Part shown: piece by piece, positions 1 through 5,409 of the stretch
How positions within the stretch are numbered: the first letter of the stretch is position 1
Layout: each line of letters begins with the position of its first letter
From: Caldisericota bacterium
Lineage (GTDB): Bacteria; Caldisericota; Caldisericia; Cryosericales; Cryosericaceae
Direction of reading: 5' to 3'
Assembly: GCA_026390195.1 (NCBI GenBank)
Contig: JAPLGK010000175.1
Location: forward strand, 1-7,049
DNA: 7,049 nt
The notes under the pieces: model-generated
Told to the model about the DNA's origin: nothing
Seen by the model: only the letters and a program-made list of their open reading frames with translations
Databases searched by the model: none
Translations under genes and position numbers: made by a program

Positions 1-230
1 ATACCCGAGCGGGCCAGCAACTCCTCCATTCCCCCTTTGTCTGGTAAGTCCTTGCGGATGGGGTGTTGGAAGTCAGTACTCCAACTCCATCCCACTGCAC
101 CGGGGATATGTCCGGAATTGTAATCACTGAGGTCAGAGCCTGCTTCGACAACACGAACTTTGGGTGCAGTGAGGTGCTCGGCGACCCATTGCGTATCTAC
201 AAGGACTTCAGGATGAGCATAGCCTAACAT
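1..230 (-). CDS. Rhodanese-family sulfurtransferase, N-terminal part (3' end beyond the window)
   Basis: About 76 residues are visible before the gene leaves the window at base 1. The protein starts MLGYAHPEVLVDTQWVAEHL and continues into a rhodanese fold with the typical signature GHIPGAVGW (residues 40-48). The family (thiosulfate or 3-mercaptopyruvate sulfurtransferases, about 280 residues with two tandem rhodanese domains) moves sulfane sulfur onto cyanide or other thiophilic acceptors in the cytoplasm. Only part of the first, usually non-catalytic, domain is seen, so the active-site Cys cannot be checked. The ATG at 230-228 is preceded by GGAGG five bases upstream (236-240), which supports the start. 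No signal peptide is visible. The gene follows the hydrolase at 456-1337 after a 225 bp gap that contains an attC-like right half-site. The family call is firm; the exact substrate is unknown. Confidence 0.85.
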   Translation of the reverse strand, partial: MLGYAHPEVLVDTQWVAEHLTAPKVRVVEAGSDLSDYNSGHIPGAVGWSWSTDFQHPIRKDLPDKGGMEELLARSG

Positions 231-278
231 ACCAACCTCCCGTGAAGAGTATGGCCCCACACCTGACTTGCTAACCCC

Positions 279-296
279 GCAGCTGAGACGAGCTGC
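279..296. repeat. Short perfect inverted repeat in the leader of the sulfurtransferase gene
   Basis: GCAGCT and AGCTGC form six-base arms around a six-base loop (GAGACG on the plus strand). It overlaps the GTTGGGC box by two bases and lies about 50 bases 5' of the sulfurtransferase start. No T-run follows on either strand, so it is not a convincing terminator. It could be a leader hairpin or chance. Confidence 0.4.
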
Positions 297-318
297 CCAA
301 CGGCCAGCGGGTGAGCGG
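295..318 (-). other. attC-like right half-site (L' and R' boxes) upstream of the sulfurtransferase gene
   Basis: Read on the minus strand, the segment ends in GTTGGGC, an exact match to the integron R' consensus GTTRRRY. It is preceded by a CCGCTCACC element in the L' position. Aligned without gaps to the right arm of the clearer site at 1362-1421, 17 of 25 bases match, including GCT, GCC and GTT. I could not find a matching left arm (RYYYAAC plus an L'' complement) between here and the stop codon at 456, so this is a degenerate or partial site at best. A further GTTAGCA lies at 269-275. It sits 65 bp 5' of the next start codon, as expected for the boundary of a gene cassette on this strand. 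Confidence 0.3.
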
Positions 319-455
319 CGGGTAAAGGCCGAGTCGCTTGTCTACCATATACCCTGCGAGGAAGCCCGGCCAGTTTGCTACGGTGATAGCCGCGTCGGCT
401 GCAGCGAAGGGTCAGCCGGCATTCTTAACATCATGTTTCCACAACCCAGCACATC

Positions 456-1337
456 TCATATCGAATCTAGAAACGCGGTAACCGTCCTGAGAAGTGGGCC
501 CACCTCCCAACGATCCATTCCAAGGTCATGGCCTGCTTCTTTAAGCAAAACATGATAACCACGATGGAGTCTCGCCAGTGCATGCTCAACAGAACGATCT
601 GTCATCATACCTCCCAGCGCTGGATTACCCTGCACTAGAAGGACAGGACATGTAGTATTTTCAAAGATCCTATCCATATCAAAACCCTCGAGGTATTCTT
701 CTGCCCGCCCCTCAGCGTGGTATGCCAAGACATCAGGATCAAGTTCGCTCAGTGTTATGGCCAGCTGTCTAAGATCAGTGCTATCGATCCCTGGCTGATC
801 AGCGTATCGAATCGGTGCTTCCTGGTCTTGTACCCTAACGGGGATAGCCGCCAGTTCGCTGACTATGTCTGCGATCGTATGGTTTGAGCTCGCCAGAGCT
901 CGAAAAGCAGAGAAAAGAGCCTTGAATCCTGGACTGTTCATCCACCCGAGCAACCATTCGATATCGATGGGAGAATCCCCAAGCACAATCGCTTTTACGC
1001 ATTCCGGAGCTTTTGCGGCGGCATCGAGAGCAACAAGGCCGCCAGCCGAATTGCCAAAGAGAATGACAGGTTCTGTCACTTGACGCTTCATGAAGGATAT
1101 GAGGTCTTTGCCGTAAAACGACGAGTGATATCGACCAGCCACATGACCCGATTTCCCCTGGCCACGAAGATCTAGAGCATAGATGTGCCATTGGACCATC
1201 AGATAGGGGATGATTGGCAGAAATTCTTGCCAACGTCCTGGTATGCCGTGGAGCAGAACAAGAGGAGGACCAGAGATGGGTCCTTCTGCATAATTGAGAG
1301 ATATACCGTGGGTCTTGAATTCCTTCTCCGCAAACAT
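456..1337 (-). CDS. Alpha/beta-fold hydrolase (293 aa)
   Basis: This is a complete alpha/beta hydrolase of normal length for the family (250-300 residues). The oxyanion-hole segment LLHGIPG lies at residues 28-34, the strand/turn motif LDLRGQGKS at 55-63, and the nucleophile elbow GNSAGG at 95-100 (Ser97). The probable acid is Asp247 in MMTD, and the catalytic His is His270 in EAGHDLG. A helical cap region lies between about residues 125 and 220. No signal peptide or membrane segment is seen, so it is cytoplasmic. The fold covers esterases, haloalkane dehalogenases, epoxide hydrolases and C-C hydrolases. The GNSAGG elbow fits an esterase or lipase-like enzyme better than a dehalogenase (usually an Asp nucleophile), but the substrate cannot be read from sequence. 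GGAGG ten bases before the ATG supports the start. The gene lies between two attC-like sites, suggesting a mobile cassette. It shares little sequence with the neighbouring hydrolase, so they are not a recent duplication. Confidence 0.9.
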   Translation of the reverse strand: MFAEKEFKTHGISLNYAEGPISGPPLVLLHGIPGRWQEFLPIIPYLMVQWHIYALDLRGQGKSGHVAGRYHSSFYGKDLISFMKRQVTEPVILFGNSAGGLVALDAAAKAPECVKAIVLGDSPIDIEWLLGWMNSPGFKALFSAFRALASSNHTIADIVSELAAIPVRVQDQEAPIRYADQPGIDSTDLRQLAITLSELDPDVLAYHAEGRAEEYLEGFDMDRIFENTTCPVLLVQGNPALGGMMTDRSVEHALARLHRGYHVLLKEAGHDLGMDRWEVGPLLRTVTAFLDSI

Positions 1338-1361
1338 ATCTTCGCAGCCTCCTAGAATGCG

Positions 1362-1421
1362 GGCTAACGGCTCGCGCTTCAGCCGCAGGCCAAGCCTGCC
1401 AGCTGGAAGCGCTGGTTAGGG
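1362..1421 (-). other. Putative integron attC site between the two hydrolase genes
   Basis: A 60 bp imperfect inverted repeat fills most of the intergenic gap. On the plus strand the arms are CTAAC (1364-1368) with GTTAG (1415-1419), GCGCTTC (1374-1380) with GAAGCGC (1406-1412), AGC (1381-1383) with GCT (1402-1404), and GCAGGC (1385-1390) with GCCTGC (1394-1399), closed by a CAA loop. One unpaired G (1405) splits the right arm, and an unpaired asymmetric spacer (GGCTC against TG) separates the outer and inner stems. These are the features of attC: R''/R' boxes, an unpaired central spacer, L''/L' boxes and an extrahelical base on the bottom strand. Read on the gene strand the boxes are CCCTAAC and GTTAGCC, each one base off the degenerate consensus. 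The extrahelical base lies in the L'' arm for a minus-strand cassette. The alternative is an ordinary intergenic hairpin; there is no T-run to make it a terminator. Confidence 0.5.
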
Positions 1422-1425
1422 AGAC

Positions 1426-1439
1426 GTGACACGAGTCAC
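1426..1439. repeat. Small hairpin just after the hydrolase stop codon
   Basis: GTGAC and GTCAC form perfect five-base arms around ACGA, two bases past the stop codon of the 1441-2229 gene and just before the attC-like element. No U-run follows it on the minus strand, so it is not a standard intrinsic terminator. It may protect the transcript end or be incidental. Confidence 0.35.
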
Positions 1440-1440
1440 T

Positions 1441-2229
1441 TCACTCTCGAAGCAGCCAGCCTGCAATATCGGAGGCCAGCCGCTGACGCACATTGCTGAA
1501 CCCGTGGTCAGTATGGTACACGAGGAAAGTTACCTTCGCTGCACCTGCACCCCTTAGCGCTCGGTACAGCGGCAAGAGGAACTGGTCAATAGTAACTTGC
1601 TCGTCCTCCCATCCACCGATGAGGAGTATCGATCGGTCGGCGAGATTCGCCGCGTTCTCCCTCAGCCCGTAAACGTCCTGGTGGTCAACAAGCTCCTCGA
1701 GGCCTGCTTCCATGTCGAATCGAGCCGGCCCCTCCGGCGTACGGGTGCTCAACAGCCAACGGCGCATATCTTCAGCGAACGCTGCATTTCGCTGCATTTC
1801 GCGGGCGAATTCCCCGTGATCATTGCCAGCAATCGAGATCACCCGGCGTACGCTCGAATCCCGCGCCGCATAGGCCATCGCCATTCCCCCACCGTAACTG
1901 TGCCCTCCAAGTACGAGTCTTGTCGTTTCCACCTCGAACCGCCTTCGCACGTCTGCCTGCCTGAGCCATTGCAAGGCGGCTCCGATGTCTTGCAGGACGT
2001 TGGCATGGCTCGATATCCCTTCGCTGTGCTGCAGGCCCCTGGGATTGAACATGCAAACGTTTATGCCCTGTTCTGCCAGCAGCGTACCGAGGCCCAGGAC
2101 GTCGTTGGGCTCCCCGGGCCAGCCGGGGACAAGCAGAAGTGTAGTTGCCGGAACCGTTCCAACAGCTGCGAAGAGTCTGCCGCGCACGCAGGCACCTTCA
2201 CTGATAAACTCGACGGAAACTGGTTCCAC
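1441..2229 (-). CDS. Alpha/beta hydrolase, dienelactone hydrolase/prolyl-oligopeptidase-like (262 aa, GTG start)
   Basis: The predicted protein has 262 residues from a GTG start. It begins with a beta-rich segment (VEPVSVEFISEGACVRGRLF), then the oxyanion-hole loop LLLVPGWPGEPND (31-43), FNPRGLQHSEG (61-71), the nucleophile elbow GGHSYGGG (108-115, Ser111), a likely acid Asp209 in GGWEDE, and His242 in TDHGFSN. The catalytic triad is therefore complete. The layout resembles the serine hydrolases grouped with dienelactone hydrolases, acyl-transferring esterases and prolyl-oligopeptidase-like peptidases; the substrate is unknown. No signal peptide is seen. The frame stays open 156 bases further upstream, but that extension overlaps the dehydrogenase remnant in another frame and has no family-like residues. 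GGAGGTG with a five-base spacer sits directly before the GTG, so the short form is chosen. The gene is bounded on both sides by attC-like sites. Confidence 0.88.
   Translation of the reverse strand: MEPVSVEFISEGACVRGRLFAAVGTVPATTLLLVPGWPGEPNDVLGLGTLLAEQGINVCMFNPRGLQHSEGISSHANVLQDIGAALQWLRQADVRRRFEVETTRLVLGGHSYGGGMAMAYAARDSSVRRVISIAGNDHGEFAREMQRNAAFAEDMRRWLLSTRTPEGPARFDMEAGLEELVDHQDVYGLRENAANLADRSILLIGGWEDEQVTIDQFLLPLYRALRGAGAAKVTFLVYHTDHGFSNVRQRLASDIAGWLLRE
1781..1800. repeat. Tandem duplication of the 10-mer GCTGCATTTC inside the hydrolase gene
   Basis: Two perfect adjacent copies lie in the coding region for residues around REMQRNAAF. Ten is not a multiple of three, so each copy is read in a different frame. 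The Ser111 elbow before it and His242 after it are in one frame, so the present state is functional. Confidence 0.9.
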
Positions 2230-2234
2230 GTTGC

Positions 2235-2241
2235 CACCTCC
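2235..2241 (-). promoter_or_regulatory. Ribosome binding site that fixes the GTG start of the 1441-2229 hydrolase
   Basis: GGAGGTG on the minus strand, five bases (GCAAC) before GTG at 2229-2227, is the best Shine-Dalgarno match near this gene. Upstream in-frame ATG codons at 2280 and 2385 lack a comparable site. The ATG at 2280 lies inside the attC-like element, and the one at 2385 lies within the overlapping dehydrogenase remnant. Confidence 0.75.
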
Positions 2242-2270
2242 AGACAGCCCCGTTGGCACAGAGGACGTCT

Positions 2271-2320
2271 GCCTAACCATGTGTTCAGCCACTACTTCCC
2301 AGCTAGAAGCGTCAATGGTC
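2271..2320 (-). other. Putative degenerate attC site upstream of the GTG-start hydrolase
   Basis: On the minus strand this segment ends in GTTAGGC (2277-2271), a perfect GTTRRRY match followed by AGAC. Inner boxes can pair as TTCAGC (2284-2289) with GCT-A-GAA (2302-2308), leaving one extrahelical base (A2305) in the same arm as in the 1362-1421 site. Outer ACCAT (2276-2280) can pair with ATGGT (2315-2319). The minus-strand motif CGCTTCTAGCTGG differs by one base from CGCTTCCAGCTGG at the other site. The left (R'') box has decayed: GACCATT where RYYYAAC is expected. The element begins right after the stop codon of the dehydrogenase remnant, the usual place for attC at the end of a cassette. 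The stem is short, so confidence is moderate to low. Confidence 0.35.
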
Positions 2321-2494
2321 TTACAATAGTTCCGGTGCCAGCAAGACAACATTGCCAATTGCCTGTCCGCTCTCCGGCAGTTCATTGGCTTTGGCCGCGT
2401 TCAGGATGGGAGGCTTCTTTGCAATGATAGGTCTCATTTTGCCTTCTTCAAGTAGTCGCATCGACTCATCTAGAATGTACGTGAACCGCCTCCG
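2321..2494 (-). pseudogene. C-terminal remnant of a medium-chain dehydrogenase/reductase (zinc or quinone oxidoreductase family)
   Basis: The minus-strand frame ending at TAA (2323-2321) encodes LDESMRLLEEGKMRPIIAKK followed by PPILNAAKANELPESGQAIG and NVVLLAPELL. This resembles the C-terminal end of MDR-superfamily quinone oxidoreductases and alcohol dehydrogenases, with the pattern EGK-xRP-I-A-K, then AA-A-x-ELxESG, then GxVVL. The recognisable part covers about 50 residues of a family normally around 330 residues long. The frame is closed upstream by TGA at 2497-2495, and no start, Rossmann motif (GxGxxG) or zinc ligands are present. It is therefore a truncated relic, not a gene. The adjacent frame (..ISHELTEAVHVH) stays open a little further upstream, so a frameshift near 2475-2480 is possible but unproven. 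Its stop codon directly abuts the attC-like site. Confidence 0.55.
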
Positions 2495-2829
2495 TCAGCT
2501 CATGAGAAATGGAGGTGAAGGATGACAGAATCTGCTGCCTTGGGAATTCACGTACCTGCAACAGCGACAGTCGGGTCCGTCATTGCGCGCTCCTCCCCGA
2601 CCATTACGCCGACGAGACGCGAGAGGAACGATAATTCGCAATCGCGGAAAGCAGTAGCTCCAGTGCGCCATCCCATGGTCGTGATAAGGACTCCATGCGC
2701 CTCGGCTCCACCATCATTACGCTCTGCTTCCATTGAACAAGCCTGTCTGCCAGGCACCCCATCTCGAAAGGACGACCCCCGGTCACCGGCCGCCCACGGT
2801 TGTCTCAGGTCAGGACGGACGCCCAGTCC
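2495..2829. other. Intergenic stretch downstream of relA with no convincing gene
   Basis: About 335 bp separate the relA stop codon from the dehydrogenase remnant. A minus-strand frame of about 69 codons (2757-2548, GTG or ATG start) lacks a good ribosome binding site and I recognise no family in it. A plus-strand frame from ATG 2522 has a good GGAGGTG upstream, but its Ser/Pro/Arg-rich product runs into the relA 3' end and looks non-biological. Small hairpins occur at 2741-2755 (GCCTG/CAGGC, followed by TTGTTC on the minus strand) and at the CCGGTCACCGG palindrome near 2779-2789. Either might weakly end relA transcription, but neither has a proper T-run. The stretch is probably degraded sequence. 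Confidence 0.5.
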
Positions 2830-4854
2830 CTACCGCTGCTTGACGGAGATCACAGATGTAAGCTCCCTGAGCGCCTCCATCGTCTGTCGATAGGCGACTT
2901 CGTCAAGGAATTCCGCGACGATCTTGATCTGTGTGCGCGGCGCCTCGCCTTTCTTCCTGAACATGGAGAGACGCTCGGCGTTTTTCATGTACTTGATGTT
3001 GATGTCTCTCTTGGCAAACTCCTCAGACACTTGGTAGAGCACGCCGGGGACATTCAGGGTCTCGATGACCATGGTCCGTTCACGCGCTTTCCGAGGGATC
3101 ATCTCCCAGTGAGCGTCGACAAGACGCTCCGGCTCCATACCTAGCGATGGAATATTGGCGCAATCGACCTTGTGAATCGTGACACCTCTGCCACGCGTCA
3201 CGTAACCGAGAATCTCATCAGGATAAGAAGGACTGCAACATGTGGCCATGACGATCGGGAGCGTCGCATCACCTCGAACGACGATGCGGAATCCACTGTC
3301 TGCCCCAGCCCGCCGGTCCGACAGCGACGGACGCGTCACGACCGTGCGCGGGCGTTCCTCCACCTTGGGCCTCTCCGGGGTTGCATGCTCCAGTTCCTTC
3401 TTCCGCAGATATGCCCGGATATGCTCCTTTGTCGAGGCCGCCTTGACAAACTTCAGCCAGTCTGACTTCGGCCCTCCGGAATTCCGCGACGTGATTATCT
3501 GCACGCGGTCTCCAGTCACCAGCTCCGTATCGATAGGCACGATGCGATCGTTGACCTTGGCTCCAACCAGGTTGTTGCCTACGTCCGTATGGATGCGATA
3601 GGCAAAATCCACGGGAGTGGAGCCAACCGGCAGATTGATGACGTCCCCTTTCGGCGTGAAGACGAGGACCTCGTCCGTAAACACGTCGACCTTGACGCGC
3701 TCCACGAACTCTCCACTGCTGCGGACATCTTTCTGCCAGTCTACCATCTGGCGCAGCCAGGCGAACCGCTCCGAATCGACCAGATCGGCTGCCTTGCCTT
3801 CCTTGTACTTCCAGTGGGCGGCCACGCCCATCTCATCGACTTCGTGCATCCGCTTGGTTCGGATCTGGATCTCCAGCGGTTCTCCGTTGGAGCCCATCAC
3901 GGTCGTGTGCAGCGATTGATAGCCATTCGGCTTCGGAAGGGCGATGTAGTCCTTCACCCGCCCGGGAACGACAGTGAATGCCTCGTGCACATATCCCAGA
4001 ACGAGGTAGCACTCAGGGATCGTGTTGACAAGAATTCGCACCGCCGTAAGATCGTAGATCTCGTCGAATGTCTTGCCCTGCTGGACCATCTTGCGATAGA
4101 TGCTGTACAGATTCTTTGGCCGGCCCGAGACCTGAGCGCGGATGTCTTTCTCTTCCAGGAAATGGTCGATCTGGTCGATCGTTTCCTTTACAAACGCTTC
4201 ACGTTCAGCCCGCTTGGCAGCAACAAGTCCAGCCAGTCTCCGGTACTCATCGGAGTCCAGGTAGCGGAATGCCAGGTCCTCCATTTCCCACTTGAGCTCG
4301 TATATCCCAAGCCGGTGGGCGAGAGGAACGTAGATCTCCATGGTCTCCTGGGCAATACGCTGTTGCTTGTCCTCACTCAGATACTGCAGCGTCCGCATGT
4401 TGTGCAGTCGATCGGCAAGCTTGATCAGGACCACCCGAAGATCTGCTGCCATGGCCAGCAGTATCTTGCGGACGTTCTCGAGGTTGGTCTCCTCGCGGGA
4501 CAGGTAGTTCAGGCCGCGCAGCTTCGTCACTCCCTCGACAAGGGAGGCCACCTTAACCCCGAAACCCTCTTCAAGCTCCTTCGCCGTCGTCTGCGTGTCC
4601 TCCAGGACATCATGCAGCAGGCAGGCGGCGTAGGTCTCAGCATCCAGACGATAATCGACAAGCACCAGAGCGGCTTTGACCGGGTGGAGCATAAAGGGAG
4701 CGCCAGAAGCACGTTTCTGATCCCCATGCTTCTGGCGCGCAAACACAAACGCTCGCTCAACGAGGCCGACCTCCTCTGGGGAGAGCCAGCCTCGAAGCGT
4801 CGCTATGAGAGTCTCAAACTCCTTGTCAACGTCAAACTCAGTGTCAAGCTTCAA
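2830..4854 (-). CDS. relA: Bifunctional (p)ppGpp synthetase/hydrolase, RelA/SpoT homologue (674 aa)
   Basis: This cytoplasmic stringent-response enzyme makes (p)ppGpp from ATP and GDP/GTP and also degrades it. The HD hydrolase domain (about 28-180) keeps the metal ligands His57, His81-Asp82 (LLHDVLEDT) and Asp148. The synthetase domain (about 240-355) has GRPKNLYSIYRKM, YDLTAVR (Asp268), the basic RVKD motif (299-302) typical of bifunctional rather than RelA-only enzymes, PKPNGYQSLHTT and LEIQIRT (Glu328). The TGS domain spans about 388-456. A Cys/His domain follows with C539, C540, H561 and C565, and a C-terminal ACT domain covers about 592-674. The protein is shorter than the usual 720-780 residues because the region between TGS and the Cys/His domain is reduced to a Glu/Arg/Pro-rich linker (about 491-530). 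The start is TTG, overlapping the apt stop codon (TTGA) with no close ribosome binding site, which suggests translational coupling to apt. Neither catalytic domain looks inactivated. Confidence 0.96.
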   Translation of the reverse strand: MKLDTEFDVDKEFETLIATLRGWLSPEEVGLVERAFVFARQKHGDQKRASGAPFMLHPVKAALVLVDYRLDAETYAACLLHDVLEDTQTTAKELEEGFGVKVASLVEGVTKLRGLNYLSREETNLENVRKILLAMAADLRVVLIKLADRLHNMRTLQYLSEDKQQRIAQETMEIYVPLAHRLGIYELKWEMEDLAFRYLDSDEYRRLAGLVAAKRAEREAFVKETIDQIDHFLEEKDIRAQVSGRPKNLYSIYRKMVQQGKTFDEIYDLTAVRILVNTIPECYLVLGYVHEAFTVVPGRVKDYIALPKPNGYQSLHTTVMGSNGEPLEIQIRTKRMHEVDEMGVAAHWKYKEGKAADLVDSERFAWLRQMVDWQKDVRSSGEFVERVKVDVFTDEVLVFTPKGDVINLPVGSTPVDFAYRIHTDVGNNLVGAKVNDRIVPIDTELVTGDRVQIITSRNSGGPKSDWLKFVKAASTKEHIRAYLRKKELEHATPERPKVEERPRTVVTRPSLSDRRAGADSGFRIVVRGDATLPIVMATCCSPSYPDEILGYVTRGRGVTIHKVDCANIPSLGMEPERLVDAHWEMIPRKARERTMVIETLNVPGVLYQVSEEFAKRDINIKYMKNAERLSMFRKKGEAPRTQIKIVAEFLDEVAYRQTMEALRELTSVISVKQR

Positions 4855-5363
4855 ATGTCAAGCAGCGAGACAACCCTTCCACCACTCAGCTTGCTGGCTC
4901 CGCCGAGGTCCTTCAGAGTCACCAGAAACGCATACGCGACAATGTCGCCGCCCAATGACTGGACAAGGTCGGCAGTAGCGCTGACAGTGCCACCCGTCGC
5001 GAGCAGGTCGTCAACGATGAGCACGCGTTCGCCGGGCTTGATGGCGTCCTCATGCATCTCAAGAATCGACACACCGTACTCGAGCTCATATTCCTTCCGA
5101 ACCGATTTGTAGGGAAGCTTCCCCGGCTTGCGAGCCGGCACAAAACCGACATGCAGGGCGTAGGCCAGTGCAGCACCAATGATGAAACCCCTCGCTTCCA
5201 CCCCGACTATCTTGTCAATGCGGTCCGTTCTGAACTGCTTTGCTAGCTCGTCGACCGCAAACTGGAACGCGTCGGCATCGCCCATGAGCGGAGTAAGGTC
5301 CCTGAACACGATCCCCTTCTGAGGGAAATCCGGAATGTCGCGTATGAAATCTCTCAGGTTCAT
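4851..5363 (-). CDS. apt: Adenine phosphoribosyltransferase (170 aa)
   Basis: This enzyme converts adenine and PRPP to AMP and pyrophosphate in purine salvage, in the cytoplasm. The 170-residue length is standard. The protein starts MNLRDFIRDIPDFPQKGIVF, with FPQKGIVFRDLTP, the VEARGF segment (55-60), the flexible loop ARKPGKLPY (77-85) and the PRPP-binding loop VLIVDDLLATGGT (114-126), all typical of Apt. An ATG five codons upstream is possible, but GGGAGG lies four bases before the chosen ATG and inside that extension, so the shorter form is preferred. The gene lies 46 bp after secF and its TGA overlaps the relA TTG start, a pairing common in bacteria. Both products act on purine nucleotide pools. 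Confidence 0.97.
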   Translation of the reverse strand: MNLRDFIRDIPDFPQKGIVFRDLTPLMGDADAFQFAVDELAKQFRTDRIDKIVGVEARGFIIGAALAYALHVGFVPARKPGKLPYKSVRKEYELEYGVSILEMHEDAIKPGERVLIVDDLLATGGTVSATADLVQSLGGDIVAYAFLVTLKDLGGASKLSGGRVVSLLDI

Positions 5364-5367
5364 GTTG

Positions 5368-5373
5368 CCTCCC
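5368..5373 (-). promoter_or_regulatory. Ribosome binding site that fixes the apt start
   Basis: GGGAGG on the minus strand, followed by CAAC and then ATG at 5363-5361. The upstream in-frame ATG (5378-5376) has no comparable site. Confidence 0.75.
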
Positions 5374-5409
5374 TGCATCGTCCATTGTCAACTGGGAGCC
5401 CTGGAAGCA

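Noticed and set aside
268..555. Plus-strand frame of 95 codons over the intergenic gap and hydrolase 3' end
   Set aside because: No ribosome binding site, no family signal, and it overlaps the hydrolase C-terminus on the opposite strand.
2230..2385. N-terminal extension of the hydrolase to an ATG at 2385
   Set aside because: The extra 52 residues overlap the dehydrogenase remnant in another frame and the attC-like site, and there is a strong Shine-Dalgarno sequence at the internal GTG.
1597..2427. Plus-strand open frame of 276 codons opposite the GTG-start hydrolase
   Set aside because: The minus-strand frame carries a complete catalytic triad and a good ribosome binding site; the plus-strand product has no family-like pattern.
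2741..2755. GCCTG/CAGGC hairpin as a rho-independent terminator of relA
   Set aside because: The stem is only five bases and is followed by TTGTTC rather than a clear U-run; it is mentioned only within the intergenic description.
4820..4870. Repeated TTGACA-like sequences around the apt/relA junction as a possible relA promoter
   Set aside because: No -10 element at a suitable distance. The repeats lie in the coding sequence (Leu-Asp, Val-Asp codons).
3589..5112. Long plus-strand open frame (507 codons) opposite relA and apt
   Set aside because: It lies entirely antisense to two genes with full family motifs and shows no recognisable domain. It is a GC-driven shadow frame.
5379..5400. TTGACA in the secF-apt gap as a promoter -35 element
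   Set aside because: There is too little room and no -10 hexamer before the apt ribosome binding site.
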